In this document: positions 13,527 through 26,906 of the stretch, in pieces
Position numbering within the stretch: the stretch's first letter is position 1
Layout: every line of letters starts with the position of its first letter
DNA from: Climacium dendroides
Taxonomy: Eukaryota; Streptophyta; Bryopsida; Hypnales; Climaciaceae
Length of the DNA: 64,000 nucleotides
Direction of reading: 5' to 3'
NCBI GenBank assembly: GCA_950106755.1
Contig: OX467082.1
Coordinates: 24,800,001 to 24,864,000 of the forward strand
Notes under the pieces: model-generated
Databases searched by the model: none
What the model saw: only the letters and a program-made list of their open reading frames with translations
Told to the model about the DNA's origin: nothing
Position numbers and translations under genes: made by a program

Positions 13527-14272
13527 CACAATTCACAATTGGGGTGATTTTTTTCTTCCTCTCACAACTTTTGAGTACCAAGTCCTAGGAATATGAAATT
13601 TTTATTAGAGATGTCTAACTCGATGTTAATCAGATCCCTTATTTTTTGAAATTAAAAAAATATTTAAAATTTAAAAGTGAATATTGATCACTATCTTGTT
13701 ACAATTTGATAAGGTTTTTTACTATGTTAGGAGTATTCAAAATTTAAATGTGAATATTGATCACTATCTTGATATAATTTAATAGGTTTAGGCACTATAT
13801 TAGGAGTATTCAAATTTAATGATTTAGAGTTGAAATTTTTGTGGTCTATTTCTATACTAGGAGGGCATATAACACTGAATTCGTAATTTTTGCACTTGGC
13901 CAAGTGCATTAATCGAACGCTAAAAAAGACACATTTTTCCAATCTTCATAAATGTGGTATACCAATTCTAGAAGTGGGTCAAACCTTTTTAAAAAAAATC
14001 ACTTGTACGCAACATTTTTGAATTGGAATTTTGAAGCAAACATTGATTTTGCTTTAAAAATCAATCCCATGGTATTATGAAACACTTTTATGTACTTTAA
14101 AAAATAGCACATCATCAATTTATTATCAATTCATTGCTACACTTGAAAAGAAAAGCTCAAAATAAACACACAAAATACCATAATTACTAAGTATAATAAC
14201 TAATCCTACTAATAAAAACTATATAGAATAGGATGCACTACTATAAATATTTGTACGCAAATTGTCAACATA
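13527..14272. other. AT-rich spacer with one arm of a short distant inverted match
   Basis: Non-coding. At about 13870-13905 there is a stretch whose reverse complement (ggccaagtgcaaaaattacg plus about 15 further bases) also occurs at about 34293-34330. No gene is seen. Confidence 0.45.
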
Positions 14273-17200
14273 CTAATCCATTGCGTCCGGCGTCTTTGCA
14301 ATTATCCCTGATGATTGAGTTTCTACCTCTGCTTCTTCTTCATAACCTATAGGACCCCATAGAACATCTGCTTCAGTCTCTCTAGATCTTGCAGTTAATA
14401 TTGCAGAAATTTTAGGTGGAATTTCAAATTCTGCATCATTCAAGGAACTATTAGCTTGACCTTCACCTTCTGAAACAAGCATTGGATTCATGGATGACGT
14501 CTCTTCCAATATTGAAGTGACTTGTTCATATTCGTATGCCCCTTCAATGCCCCTTCAACGATGTCGAATACCTTCCTGGTTGTAGTACATTCCATTTGCT
14601 CCTTTTGTCATTTCTTCTTCAACCATAGTCCATGCATAACACATCCTATCTATCTGTATTTCACCTCCCACTGTTATTGTAGTCATGTCTTCTGAAATTA
14701 TAGAAGGCAAGTCTCCTCTATTTGGCTCAAGAACAATGTCAACTATATTTGCATCTACTTCTTCCCTTACGTGAATTATTGCTCTTGCCAAGGAAATATT
14801 CTCTTTTGTTTCCATCACTGCCTCCTTTGTTGAAGGAGCCACTTCTTCAAAAGGAACAATTTCTGCATCCATACAAAGTTCACGTTCCACTTCTTCTATT
14901 CCTTTGTCAGTCGTACCTCTTTCGGTTGATACACCTCCAATGTTCACCTCCATTTCCGTCACTATCTCCTCCATAGAAGAAACAACTTCAGCTTGCACTG
15001 GAAATTTACCTTGTTCCTCTTGTATGGCCTCAAGATTTTCTTTGCTTGCCTCATTCTTTTGAATAGAATGTTGTTCAAGTACGTCGTCTGTATCTTTGTT
15101 TGTCGTACTATTTTTTGGAACACTCGCTTGTCCTATAGATGCTTCAACATCTGTAGATGCATCTACCATCGATACATCATATGCTGATTTTTTGTTTTTC
15201 AATTTCTTTGGAGATTCATGTACTTCTTTTTTACGAGTGTCCTTCCTTTTCTTTTCCCGTAGCACCTTCTACTTCGATGAATCACTTTCTTCTTCTATTG
15301 AATCATCCTTTTGCTCTGCAGAGTCTTCTTCTGAATCTGATGTATCTTCTTCTGAGTTCGATGTATCATCTTCATTCTCATCCTCCGTATTTTCTTCCTC
15401 TTCATTGTATTTTGATTCATCTTCTTCTTCATCTTCTTCGTGTCCTTCTCTCACTGGTGTATCTTCTGAATACAAATCTTTGCCATCTTCTATATCCTCT
15501 TCTTCATCTCCAAATATCTCTTCCATGATATCATCTTCTTCTGTCCTCGTATGTACCACATGAACAGAAGAAGATCCTATATGAGGAGCACCAATATTTT
15601 GCAGCCATACTACTTCTGCATTTCTAGCAACTACCACTGTAGTTGCCCCTGTTTGATTTCCTGTAGGATTTACTTCTTCCAATGTATTGTTCAAAAAACG
15701 AGTTCGTTCTATGAATCCATCCATGACAATCACTTCACTACCCACAAATGAAGTCTTCAATATACTTGATATAGCTGTCGTAATGCCCACTCCTATTAAC
15801 CCCCATTTCTCTGGTAAATATGTAGCAACCAACCTCTGCAACTCAAGGGGGTTTCTCTCCAGATTGTCTACCTTACAAAGCATACTAGCTTCACTCCATG
15901 AATCCGTAAACACCACTGGTACTTGTTGAGGATTATTTCGTAGGTTTTCTACCACCTTTGATGCAAGGGGATGTACCATTACAATAGCAATATCCCCTAT
16001 TGCTTGTACGGTACGCTCTCTTTCTCCATTGTGTTGCAAATCATCAACATATGATGATACGGTTTGTTGTTGAAAAACCCACATACCTCTACGCCATGTA
16101 CAATTTGTTGATAATTCCATCTTCTCCTTCAAGTCCATGTCAAAATGTACTCCTACTGGAAACAAAAACACTGCATTCTATCGATGTGTGCCTGCCATCT
16201 ATAGGTGCAATTTTTCCATTACTGCACTGTATTCATCCTCTGTCCATGCTTCATCATCTCCTCCGGTTCCACATCGCCTACAATCAAATATCCAGAAGCA
16301 AGGGGTTCTCAATTCGACAACCCCTTGTGAGAAAAAACCTCTTCCATAGCGAACAAGAACGCTTGTAATTGCATCTCCATGTGCGATACATGGTACATTT
16401 AGTTGCCAATCCCATTCGACTTCCTGTAAGTTTCTTACATTCCTACTTATGCCTTGATAACTAGATTTTCCTCGTTGAATGCTGGCATAATGATCTTTGA
16501 CCATTGGAGGTATTAAATTCGCTGACCTACCTAAAGCCTCCACTGTCTTCACTATTGGAGATGACCAAGCTTTCTTCATTTTCTTATCAACTACTTCAAC
16601 AAGTATCTTCAATTGAGTACGGTTCATGCCCTCAAATTTTTGCACATCAATGCGGAAAAAATCTTGCATGCTTCTTGGATTTTCTACCTTTGCATCAACC
16701 ATCAATCAGCATATTGCATTTCGTACAGCTTCTTTTTGTTGAATGCGATCTACTGTCCAAGCCAAAATATTTTTCATTGGAGCATTACTGTTTGCATTGT
16801 TGAAGAAAAATCTTTGTCTTGGACGTCGATCACCAACCATAGGTTTTGCAGCCATTTCCTTAGCTAATCGCAAATACATTGTCTTCGGAACCCTCATTAG
16901 AGGTCTCAACCAAAGTCGTTCCATCCTCTTCCTCCCTTGTCGAATGTCAATGTTTGGATCCAAGGATTTCTGGTCGGCATATCTTTTCCACTTCTGCAAA
17001 TCCTCTTTACTATACCATAAGATCCCATCTTCATAATCACAACAAACTTGAAGAACTGCTTGGTAGGCCACTTCATCTTCTTGCCATGCATGACGAGTAT
17101 ACTCAGCCATCCTTTTGTACATCACCCCCAATGATACACTTTGTCCAGAAGACCTCGTCCAATGTAATGCGTTTACTGCCATTGTCACAGCCTTGGCTCG

Positions 17201-18943
17201 TTCTGCATCATCTACACGAACCTCAGGATTGGATTTACCGCATGCTATCCAAATAGCTCGTAGCTTCATCAAATCTTCTTCCATGTTGGTATAAAATGTT
17301 CTTTCAAATTCCCGTGCATTTATTCGTACTAAAGCCTCCATATAAACTTTAGGATCATTGTAGACAAGGAATCGAGCCTTCCTCTTTGCAAACTTCTTCT
17401 GGTACTCTTCTTCTTTCATCAAACATGCCTTATATTCCTGCTCAGCTTGTTTACATGCTACAACCACATGTTGACCATCTACAGGTTCCCAAATGATATT
17501 ATTTTGCAACCAATTCATCTTTGTCATATTCGGATCATCAGGAACTACTAAAGCATTATGCAAAAATGCTGCTTGAAAGTTTCCCACTGCATCTTCATGA
17601 GAAAATAGAATTTCCCTTTGCATTGGAGCACCATCAACATCTACGCTAATTTAAATATAAGCTATTGGGCGTAAGGTGAGTGCTGACATATGTGGCTCAT
17701 CTTTTCTACAAAGTCGCTTGTATGTTTCTGCAACGCAACGTACTTTCAATGCACGGTGATTTGTCTCCACATTCTTGACATCCCGTATGTTTGCAACCTT
17801 TGCAGAAAAAACAAGGTCCATTCTCCAAATGTATCCAGCCAAATATTCATCATGTGTTGGAAATTTTACAAGTGGACCAACACTTGCTGACTTGTGTTGT
17901 ACCACTATATCCTCTCCATCATCAAAGACCTCTTCGAGAACTCCTAACTCTTCCAGACGTTCCACATTACTTATAGTATCATCTGCATTTGCACGTGTCC
18001 TTCTCGTTCTTCCCAAAGGTGCTGTTTCAGAATGAGTATGTTGCACAACTGTCCTTCCTCTTCCACGTGGTAACAATACTCTTTGTGTTCCAAACGTTTG
18101 GAGTGTACGAAGACGTGTTGTAGCTACTCCTGATGACTCAACTCCACTGTTCTCCATCAACAATGTACCCCTCTCTCTTATTGATGAACCACCTTGTGTA
18201 GATGTTGATGTATTTTGTAGAGGTAGTTTAACAGATGTACCCATTCTTGGTGTTGAGTGCGCAGCACGTGTTTCTCGTGATCCCATACCTTAAATTCTTC
18301 TGACATTTCTTTGTTGTGCTGTTGGATTGGAGGATGTAATATCTTCCATCGATTTTGGTGCTATACGTCTCTTGCGACGCTCTTGAACGGGCACCCAATG
18401 AACATTCACTGGATTTGCTAGAACCCTATATATAGGATCAGTTTCTTCTGGAACTAGTGGAGGAGTTTTGTCAAGAACATTTTGTGGAGCCGATCTTTTC
18501 AACTCTTCATATGCCAACATTTCTTGCAAAAGTCTTCGAGCTCGTACAACATCCTCTGGATTTAATTTTTGGAACCTTTCTATTACTTCACTGCGTGTAC
18601 TTCGAAGCTCCTCAAGCATAGAGGTCCAATTCTCCTGAAGTTTACGTAGAACCCGCATAGGTTTATCAACATCCAAGCAACAATGAGGAATAGTTGCCAT
18701 CATGAATTGCCTTTGCAATTGGAACTTACAAGTCTTCCCTTCTTCCATTGCTACTTGCAAGAAAATCACATCTTGTGGTGCAGTGGTAATTGAGAGTAGT
18801 TTCCCATGTTCATGCCCTATGGCTACCCAATGCAACCCATCTTGCAATGCTCACTCTGTGATCCACAACATTGGTGTTCCAGGGTCCGTTGCCACAATCC
18901 ACCATCCATGCTCGATCCATGTACTGAAAATCTTAGGGGCCAT
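14273..18943 (-). pseudogene. Large mobile-element-like protein frame (about 1,557 codons) with in-frame stops
   Basis: From an ATG at 18941-18943 to a TAG at 14273-14275 a single minus-strand frame runs without any frameshift, interrupted by eight internal stops: TGA 18851, TAA 18290, TAA 17651, TGA 16706, TAG 16199, TAG 16178, TAG 15269 and TGA 14555 (lowest base given). The frame is clearly coding on both sides of each stop. N-terminal part: a basic helical segment (around 18350-18650), then an Arg/Ser-rich linker. The middle (about 16700-17650) has WLQNNIIWEPVDGQHVVVAC followed by a charged helix, which resembles the DGQH signature of ParB/sulfiredoxin-like folds; this is a weak inference. 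The C-terminal part is strongly acidic (poly-Glu/Asp/Ser, 15270-15560) and then Lys-rich. The size and acidic tail suggest an element-encoded protein rather than a host gene. Exact family is not recognised. Confidence 0.65.
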
Positions 18944-21900
18944 GGTAGTCTTATTTTTTAGCATCATACAACAAAAAACCTTTAGTACTTGAATAGGATT
19001 CTCACATCCATTTCAACTATTAATATATCTAAAATGTGAAAATCAAAGTTAGAATTCATATATCCAATTCAATTAGCCCAAAACTACAAAAAAATTCATT
19101 GGAAGACGTAAGTTTTCCAATGACATGTATTATTATACGTGTAGGATATTAAATACTATGACTACGATATATAGTTGATAATATGTTTTAATGCTATATT
19201 GACACAAACTACAGACATGAATGTATTCCTTACACTGCAATTTTATGATGTCAAAGTTTATAATGAACATAGTTTCTAATAATTATCTTTACATTTCTTT
19301 GTCTCACTAAGCTACTTATAAAACTTTGAATGGTATTTTTTATTTTCAAAATAACTTTGTGAAGTTTTTTAATTCATTGTACTTTCTTCCTAATATGAAG
19401 GTACTATTCTAATTTTCATTTCTTGTACACTTGTTAGTGTACAATGGTTGAATATAATTATTGATTAGTTATGTGACATGGATATTCACTTTCATGAAAG
19501 CCCCTTGCAAGTTGAAGCAATTACAATATGCAAGAATAAAATGAACTTGATGATAGAAATGTTATAAAATCATAGAAGCACAATATTCAGAATGTTCTCT
19601 ACTTTGTGAACTTCTCTGCATTAGTTGAATTGATGACCCTTTGTAATCAAAAGTAATATTATTTGCAAGTATAGGAATAAGTAAACTTCATTAATGAACT
19701 TTCATGTATATGATCTTGAAAAGACTATTCATTACATTTGCTAGTACTATCACTTTCAATTCCCTATCATCAAATTATAGTTTTCAAGTTTTCTTGCAAT
19801 CATTACAAATTTCATAGAACATAGAACCTATTGTCCTCAATGCTAGTACTAATTCCTTGTCAAAGGTATTTGCACACTAATTTCTACATTGCAATACCTT
19901 TATTGAAATGCACTTCTTCGTTTTCTCTTATTGCTTAATTCTGCTTCCTCTGCAGTTCAAATTTCTAAAAAACAATTATTAGTTCTTTCATTGGAACCTT
20001 TGTACAAAAGAAACATAAATGCAATTTTAAGTTCAACACCTTGAACTTCAAAAAGGTAGAAGCCTTTGCATTCACTACTAGCACATTCAAAAACACTAAA
20101 TTCAAGTCCAAAATCTATAGTATTTGTACTTCATCTTCTTCGATTTTTTTATTCAATGCACATAGTATACAAAAATGATATTTTATTGGAATTTTGATAA
20201 AGCATCTATAGCTTTTGGAACCATCACATTGTCATATGCAAAACTCATACAACTAGAAACAACGTACATGTTGTTCCTAGTGTCCTTGACTTAGTTCATA
20301 TTGTACATCCTTTGCTTTTAAAAAAACAACTACCACTTGAACCTTAAATCGTGATCATAGTGACACTAAAAAAATTATTACACAATCTTCTTTTGGTTTA
20401 GGATACACTCAGGTGCAATGACATGAATGCCATGGCCAACGATTTCTATGGGAAGTAAAAAGCAATGACCTTCTTGGACTTCAAAGGAAATAGATGTATA
20501 CCACAAATATCATTAATACAATAGCAAGTGCCTCTTTATATATGTATATATCAAAAAATACTTCCATAAAAAAACTTCATATATAATATGATAGTTATTT
20601 TAATTTTTTACTTTATGTTTCTAAATTTACATAGAACATGGCAATTGAAGACCAAAACTTCACTTTATTTATATAAAATTTCACTAAATATGGCTAGTAC
20701 AAAAGAAAAAGGTATTTACATAAATTTATTAAGAAGTTTTTGAATTAATTTATGATTTCTATTTTAATATTTATTCTATTCATGGTTTTTTCCTATCACA
20801 ATTCTACATCTAGTTATTTATTTGAATGTAAAATAAGAATACAATTAATATTATGATACAATAAAGCTTTTCCACAATTCCAATAGAAAATACTACTATT
20901 TTAATACATTTTAGGAACTTTAAACTCTTTATATTGCACTGTATCTTGCATTGTATTTTCTAATCTTTTAATTTTTTCATAAATCATACATGATTTCATT
21001 TTCAAAAGAAGATAAACATAACCCCTATACTACCATTGTCTTCTTGGTGGAGAAAATGGATTTTCAGCAAGATCCTACAATTAGAATATTCATCATAAAT
21101 TTCTAGAGCTTTTTGTGAAATTAGGAAGACACAGTAGTTTTTTGGAAAAATAATTCTCTTTTCAATTGATGTCCAATTACAAAAGTTCTGACTAAAGATT
21201 ATAATAAAATCTATATATAAAGCTTTAATTCATTCCATTTTGATTTGTTAGAAGAAATTTATGGACAAATTTTGTCTCCAATTAACTTCAAACTTATAAA
21301 CAAGGTATTATACAGCTTATCTACTTTGGTGCGATTTAGTCAAAAGAATTGACTATTTGGAAACACCCCCAAGTTTTATGTCACAAAATGCAATGTGGAG
21401 GTTTTCAATATTATGTAGTATTACTGAAAATAATTTTTGAATTTAGAAAATATGGTCTTCTGATAGATGTGTACCTATTGTCTGAAGGAATTATAGACCC
21501 ATAAACATAAGCGAGTAACTATAAACGGAACAAGAGTTTCAGATTCACTCTAATTCTGGTCATACTAATCACACTTCCAAGAGGGGTACGGGGCTGGGGA
21601 TTGACAATTTAACATTGACATTTGAAGCAAGAGTTGTATGATAAGTTCTATTGAGTTCTTTATTTTAATTTCATATTTTTATATTTGATTCTTTTGAAAT
21701 TTTTAATTTTTAATTTATTTTTATTTCATTTATCTAAGGTTTTTTGATTTTTGATTTTTTAGAATTTATTTTTGTTTGATTCTTCTGAGGTTTCATGTGA
21801 ATTTTTATTGCCATACAAGGTGCTTGAGGAAATTGACAACAACCAACAACTTTTATGTCAAATTTTTATACGACATTCAATACAAGTTTCAATGAAGTGA

Positions 21901-21959
21901 TGATATAACGAACTTTAGTCTTTGGGCTCCCCTCTAGGCAAGTGAATACTCCGTATTGT
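18944..21959. other. AT-rich DNA without recognisable genes
   Basis: Very AT-rich with many stop codons in all frames. No long open frame, RNA gene or clear terminal repeat was found. Its first few hundred bases would be the promoter region of the decayed gene that starts at 18943. Confidence 0.5.
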
Positions 21960-22910
21960 TTAGGGGTTAATTCCTAAAGGAAGGACCAACCTTGTGTTTT
22001 TTGGCAATATAACTTTTTTGGGTAGGTACATGTGAGTGAAGATTTTTTTTTTCTTTGAAATTTTCATACAACATGTGGACGAGGAGTAGCTTTAAGGCCC
22101 AACAATTTTCATAACTTTTGACTTCGTGGTTAAAAAATTATTGTGTGATATGCAGTTTGTTTCTCAACTCAGGCAACTCGAGCAGATTAGAAAAAATCAT
22201 TTTTTTTCATGAATAAAAATTTGAAATTGGTTCATTAAATTTATATATACATGAAAGCTTTGAATCATTATGCTTTTATTAATGAGTTAGAAGTTATGAG
22301 GAGTTTCAATGTGGGGACAGTTATGGATTCTCTACTCTAAAATAAACTTTGAAGTCCTTCATTTAATATTTTAATTCAATTTTCAATATTTTTTTGGGAA
22401 AAAATCATAGTGTGTAGATTGTATATTACAACATTACATCCATTGGTATTGGCAATTTTCAATTTCACAAATAAATTGTTATGAATTTATGTTTTGAATC
22501 ATTTTTTACTTCTTTCTACTTACTATTTTTTTCCTATATGTTGTACAATTTCAAATGATCTAAAATTTTTTAAGCATGTAGCCAACTTGCCATGAAGAAC
22601 GAATCCATAAAATCACCACCATTTGGGACATTTTTTCATACACATATGACCTTGTGAAGTGCAATTGCCCTGTTTTTTGCAAGGCCAAAAAAAGGACTTC
22701 TGTCACTTTCAAACACTAGTATATTGTAATTTATATAGTAAAAAATTTTGAAATTTTTTCCACATCTTTTCAAACCAGCATACTACAAGATCCCACAATT
22801 ACATGGGTCCAAAAATATTTTTTAGATGAAAATGTGGTACTCGTACTAGAAATGACAGTTTTAAAACATTTTTGATGAAAATATAGTCACGGAACCTTAG
22901 GGATTAATTT
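21960..22910 (+). repeat. Dispersed AT-rich repeat family R1, copy 2
   Basis: This copy aligns with 41185-42100 in the same orientation over about 950 bp: shared blocks include agctttaaggcccaacaatt, ctctactctaaaataaactt, aagcatgtagccaacttgcc, and the end around ccttagggatta. No coding potential and no terminal inverted repeats seen. It may be part of a larger dead element. Confidence 0.8.
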
Positions 22911-23033
22911 GTGGATTGATACCAAGATGGCAAATAGAGATAGGAAAATAGTCAATTTGGGAAGAATGGATGTTTTTTATCTTGTTCTGGCCTTTAGTTG
23001 GGTAACACGAAGAATATCTATCAATGTGGTTTA

Positions 23034-23139
23034 GGTCAAACAAGCCATTCAGATTAACCTTTAAAGAACATTTCATATTTGGGCTTGGTCAAACAATTCA
23101 TTCAGATTAACCTTTAAAGAACATTTCATATTTAAGCTT
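23034..23139 (+). repeat. 53-bp direct tandem duplication
   Basis: Two adjacent units starting ggtcaaacaa at 23034 and 23087 share nearly all bases through agattaacctttaaagaaca and tttcatattt. Confidence 0.85.
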
Positions 23140-23424
23140 GCTTAAACTCTCAAATTTTATTAGATTTCAACATTAAAATATAGATTTCAAAATTTTGATG
23201 TTTTTCACATGTCCAAAGATTAATCTCATTTTTTCATAATTAAAAATATCAAATTGAATTTTATATGATTTTATTTTTAAAATTTTTTTATAAAATTTTT
23301 AGTAATTATAAAAATATTTTATATAGTATGATTTTTTTGTTAAATGAAAATAGTAGTGACAAACATTATAGTGTAATTGATGTACTCCATGAGAGTACAC
23401 CTAGAGAAATTTGATAGAAAAAGT

Positions 23425-23746
23425 ATGCGCAATTCCGTAAAAATGGCGAAATTCCTCTACTTTGGCAATTTTCATAGTTCAGAGCGGGCGATTTGAAGTG
23501 TACAAATGTCATAGATGTCTTAAATCAATACCTTTTTTAGATGATTGAAATCTATACCTGTATTAGATGTCACTTTTACAATTCAGATCATGCGGTTTGA
23601 AATCTCTAGTAGTCATAGATTTCTTAAATCTATAAACCTCCGAGATTAGTAAAAACTATACCTATCCTAGATGTCACTTTTACAATTCGGAGCGGACGGT
23701 CTAAAAATGGCACATGGAATGCCGCCATTTTAATGAAATTCCCCAT
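23425..23746. mobile_element. MITE family M4, copy 1
   Basis: The termini are imperfect inverted repeats: ATGCGCAATTCCGTAAAAAT at the left, and the reverse complement of ATGGGGAATTTCATTAAAAT at the right. Perfect 4-bp duplication AAGT at 23421-23424 and 23747-23750. The inside holds two imperfect copies of a segment ending in agatgtcacttttacaattc followed by a gcggtct-type motif. Confidence 0.88.
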
Positions 23747-23963
23747 AAGTTCAAAAGTGGTATATTTTGAGCTTTCAAGAAACTATCTTGAAGGTGTCAC
23801 AAAGATTACAATTTTAACAAATTTGAAAAAAAACTCAAATGGAGTAAGAAGTAGATTATTAGAGCTACATTTTCTTTGTTAAGCTTTACAATATTTAAGA
23901 TTAAGAACTATATGAAAATTCAAGTTTTGATTTTCAAAATGCCCCCTTTAAGAGTTAAATTCA

Positions 23964-24741
23964 ACTACACTAATGATGATATTTAGTGTTTGATTACAAT
24001 TAGTGTTTTACCACCCTACCAACCATAACACTAAATCTGAACTTTAGAAGAATTAGTGTTGGACTTCACTTCAAAATTGCTGAAACTCTTTCTACTAGAA
24101 TGCTTCTCAGTCACTCATAACTTGTTTGATTGATATGAAATTTTAGCCACACAAACTAGACTATTATGCGCAACTTTTCCAAAAAAATTATTGAAAATGG
24201 ACTTTGTATGAAGAAGATACGAGTCTCCGATGTTTACTGTTCTCCAAAAATAGCAGGATTTTGAACTTCGAATTGCTCCCAAAAATTCATAACAACTTGG
24301 ATTGACATGAAAATTTTACCACAGTAACTAGACTTCAAGGGGAAGAAAACCCAACAAATTTTATTGAATTTGGACCTTGGATGAAAGAGATACAAGCCCC
24401 CGAAGTTGCAGCCCTAAAGTGCAGTTTCTGAACTCAATGAGAACGTGCAAACTTTGATTGGCTGCCCAAAATTCATTAGGTTATGGATTCATCTAAAACT
24501 TTTACCACACAAACTAGAAGACAAGGCGCAGCTTTCCCAACAAATTTTATCAAATTTGGACCTTTGATGCAAAAGTTACAACATTTCAGGAGGGGACGGA
24601 AAACGGCCACTCTTCATGTTTCAGATTTACCATACAGTACATTTAATGTTAGAAATTTACTTACTTTAGTAGGCTTAATGATATTTAGTGTATGCCTTCG
24701 TATTTAGTGTACAAGACACTAAATATCATCATTAGTGTAGT
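23964..24741. mobile_element. Element of about 780 bp with perfect terminal inverted repeats
   Basis: The left end ACTACACTAATGATGATATT (continuing ttagtgt) is matched by its exact reverse complement at the right end, giving a terminal repeat of about 27 bp. Inside are three imperfect copies of a segment with accacacaaactaga, caacaaattttat and tttggacctt, and the motif tttagtgt recurs near both ends, like the subterminal repeats of CACTA elements. A 3-bp target duplication could not be confirmed. It has no transposase. Confidence 0.75.
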
Positions 24742-24742
24742 G

Positions 24743-26389
24743 AGAGATTTTGAATCAATTGAATAGTAGGAGACTCCCTTGTAGTAATTCATGAATTTTG
24801 GATGAATATGAGAATATTTAAATTAAATTTGGATTAAATAGAAATAGAAGTAGATGAGAGTTCCATTAGATGACAATATGCTATTTCATTGTATTGCATT
24901 TTCTAGATTTGCATCACTCTAAAGTTAGAGGAAGCACAATCCAGAAAATCTCAACATAACAAACAAAACAAACAAACAAAATAAACAAAACAAACAAACA
25001 AATTTAAGGCATGGAATGTCATTACTAATTAGATTATAAGCTTTGATTTCAACTTCTAATTGGATTATAAGCTTTGGTTTCAACTTCTTATTGGATTACT
25101 AGAGCAATGCCCAACTGCCTCCCCTAAATCCCCAACCAATTGTGGCTAAAATCAATAACCCTATAATAAAAGACTGCAAAGGATTCAAGGCATTGGATGA
25201 GGCAATGCATGACTTCCACTGGTTTGCGTCAAAACAAGGAACGGAGCTTTTACTAAATCATTTTTGGATTGATGTTTCCAAGTTACTGTAAGCAAAACTT
25301 CTGACAAACAAACTTTACAGGTAGAAAAGTGTTAAATTCATACCTACGAGAGCTAAAATCAGTTTCGGCGTAGTGAAATTTGGCTAAATATGTACATCTA
25401 GAACTAGAAAGTGTTAAATTTCAAAAAACAAACAAGATAGGGATGTTGTTTTAGTGTGTGGCCGACCGAGAGTCAAGGCCGGCTTCTTCCTCGGTGGGAG
25501 GGGTGTCTTGCTGTGGGTTGTAATTTGAATCCGCCTGACGGAGTTTCTCAACAAATTTTTAAAAATTAAAAGATAAAAGTGTTGTATTTGAGATATTACC
25601 AGGCGGATCCGTGCTATTTGCAACTTCAGCTGCTCCGTGATTTACGAAAATCACCGTTGGGAAACAGGTCAGTTACTGCTTCCGGTTGGATGGTCACCTG
25701 CCGAGAAAGGGAGGGAAGCAGAGTGTAGCTGTGTAGCAGTCTACCAGCCCAGCAAGTTGCTGGGCTGCAGATCTTCCAATCTTGACTTGGCTGGCAGGGA
25801 CGGCATGCGGTGCAGGGCTTATCTCCTTTCTTCACTGCATGACCTTATCTGTGCATCTCTTGTCCATGTATTTGTAGTTCTGATTGTTCAGAGCCATCAA
25901 GTATTAACTTAGAAAGCTTGGGTTCCGTGAGCTTCTATTTTTTGTGCAATTGTTTTAGAAGTGATTCATCAAATTTCATGCATCAAGAAATCTCAAATAT
26001 ATTAACTCTTGAATGCACAGTTTGGCTCGGTCAATAAAAATGCTACAAGGTCCTTGCAATGAGGATGAGTTCTGAAAGAGCCACTTGCTAACATAGGACT
26101 GCACGTGAAGCACTCGTGTGAATAAATTTTGATGAGGCCTGGTCATGTGCAGACCATGGACACTCACTTTTGCTATTTTTCAGACATCTTTATGTGGTAT
26201 TTCCCAGTTGCAGAAACTCGAAGGATGAGAAACCTAGCACAAACCTAGTGATGAAACCCCTAGTGATGAAGACATTGCATACACTGACTTACCCGACCTA
26301 AACAACAACCGTCATCACAACTGAGAATTCCAGAACAACAAACCGTGATCCCAGGACACCGTTACACTTGAAACCTTGACTTACCCAAC
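24743..26389. other. Spacer with simple repeats
   Basis: Includes a CAAA-type simple repeat at about 24960-25002 and a roughly 31-bp unit repeated nearly three times at 25023-25095 (attataagctttg, tttcaacttct). From 25430 the base composition is less AT-rich, but the short open frames on both strands show no recognisable protein. Confidence 0.4.
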
Positions 26390-26740
26390 ATAAACAACAA
26401 ACTGAATCGGAACCTGAGAATTTCGGGAGGAGGCGGTAGACGCCGCAAACCCTGACTTACCCGACTTAAACAACAGACTTGATCTGAATCTGAGAATTTC
26501 GGGAGGAGGAACTAGCCGAACAAAAAGGTAGAAGAGGAAGCAAACAACGGAGGTGGAAACAATTGTGATTTGAATCTGAGAATTTCGGGAGGAGGAACCA
26601 GCCGAACCAGAAGGCAGAAGAGGAACCAGACAGCGCAGTGGGAAACAGCCGCGATCTGAATCTGAGAAATTCGGGAGGAGGAACCAGCCAAACGCGAAGT
26701 AGCTAGTGCAGGAGGAAACAGCCGCCGGAAGAGGAACCAG
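26390..26740. repeat. 86-bp tandem repeat
   Basis: The segment gatctgaatctgagaatttc followed by gggaggaggaac starts at 26481, 26567 and 26653, so the period is 86 bp; a diverged partial unit lies at about 26400. It lies directly upstream of a possible first exon at 26831. Confidence 0.8.
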
Positions 26741-26830
26741 CCGAAGTAGCAGCACGAGAATCTAGACAGACAAAGTGCAGAATGGAGGACGGTGCAGAGA
26801 TAAGAAGCCTCTCCGCAGAAGAATGACCCG

Positions 26831-26890
26831 ATGCCCGTGTCGATGGACCCCATAGCCGACCCCGCGGAGGTGCGCAGGGTACTCCAAGAG
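26831..26890 (+). other. Possible orphan first exon
   Basis: An ATG at 26831 opens 20 codons of balanced, GC-rich sequence ending exactly at a consensus donor (gag|gtacag). The encoded MPVSMDPIADPAEVRRVLQE looks like a natural helix-forming N-terminus. No second exon was found; the following DNA is a minisatellite and AT-rich repeats. It may be the stub of a gene cut off by repeat expansion, or chance. Confidence 0.25.
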
Positions 26891-26906
26891 GTACAGCCCT
26901 CCCAAC

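Noticed and set aside
15096..15563. Ser-rich plus-strand frames
   Set aside because: Antisense of the acidic Glu/Asp/Ser tail of the minus-strand element protein.
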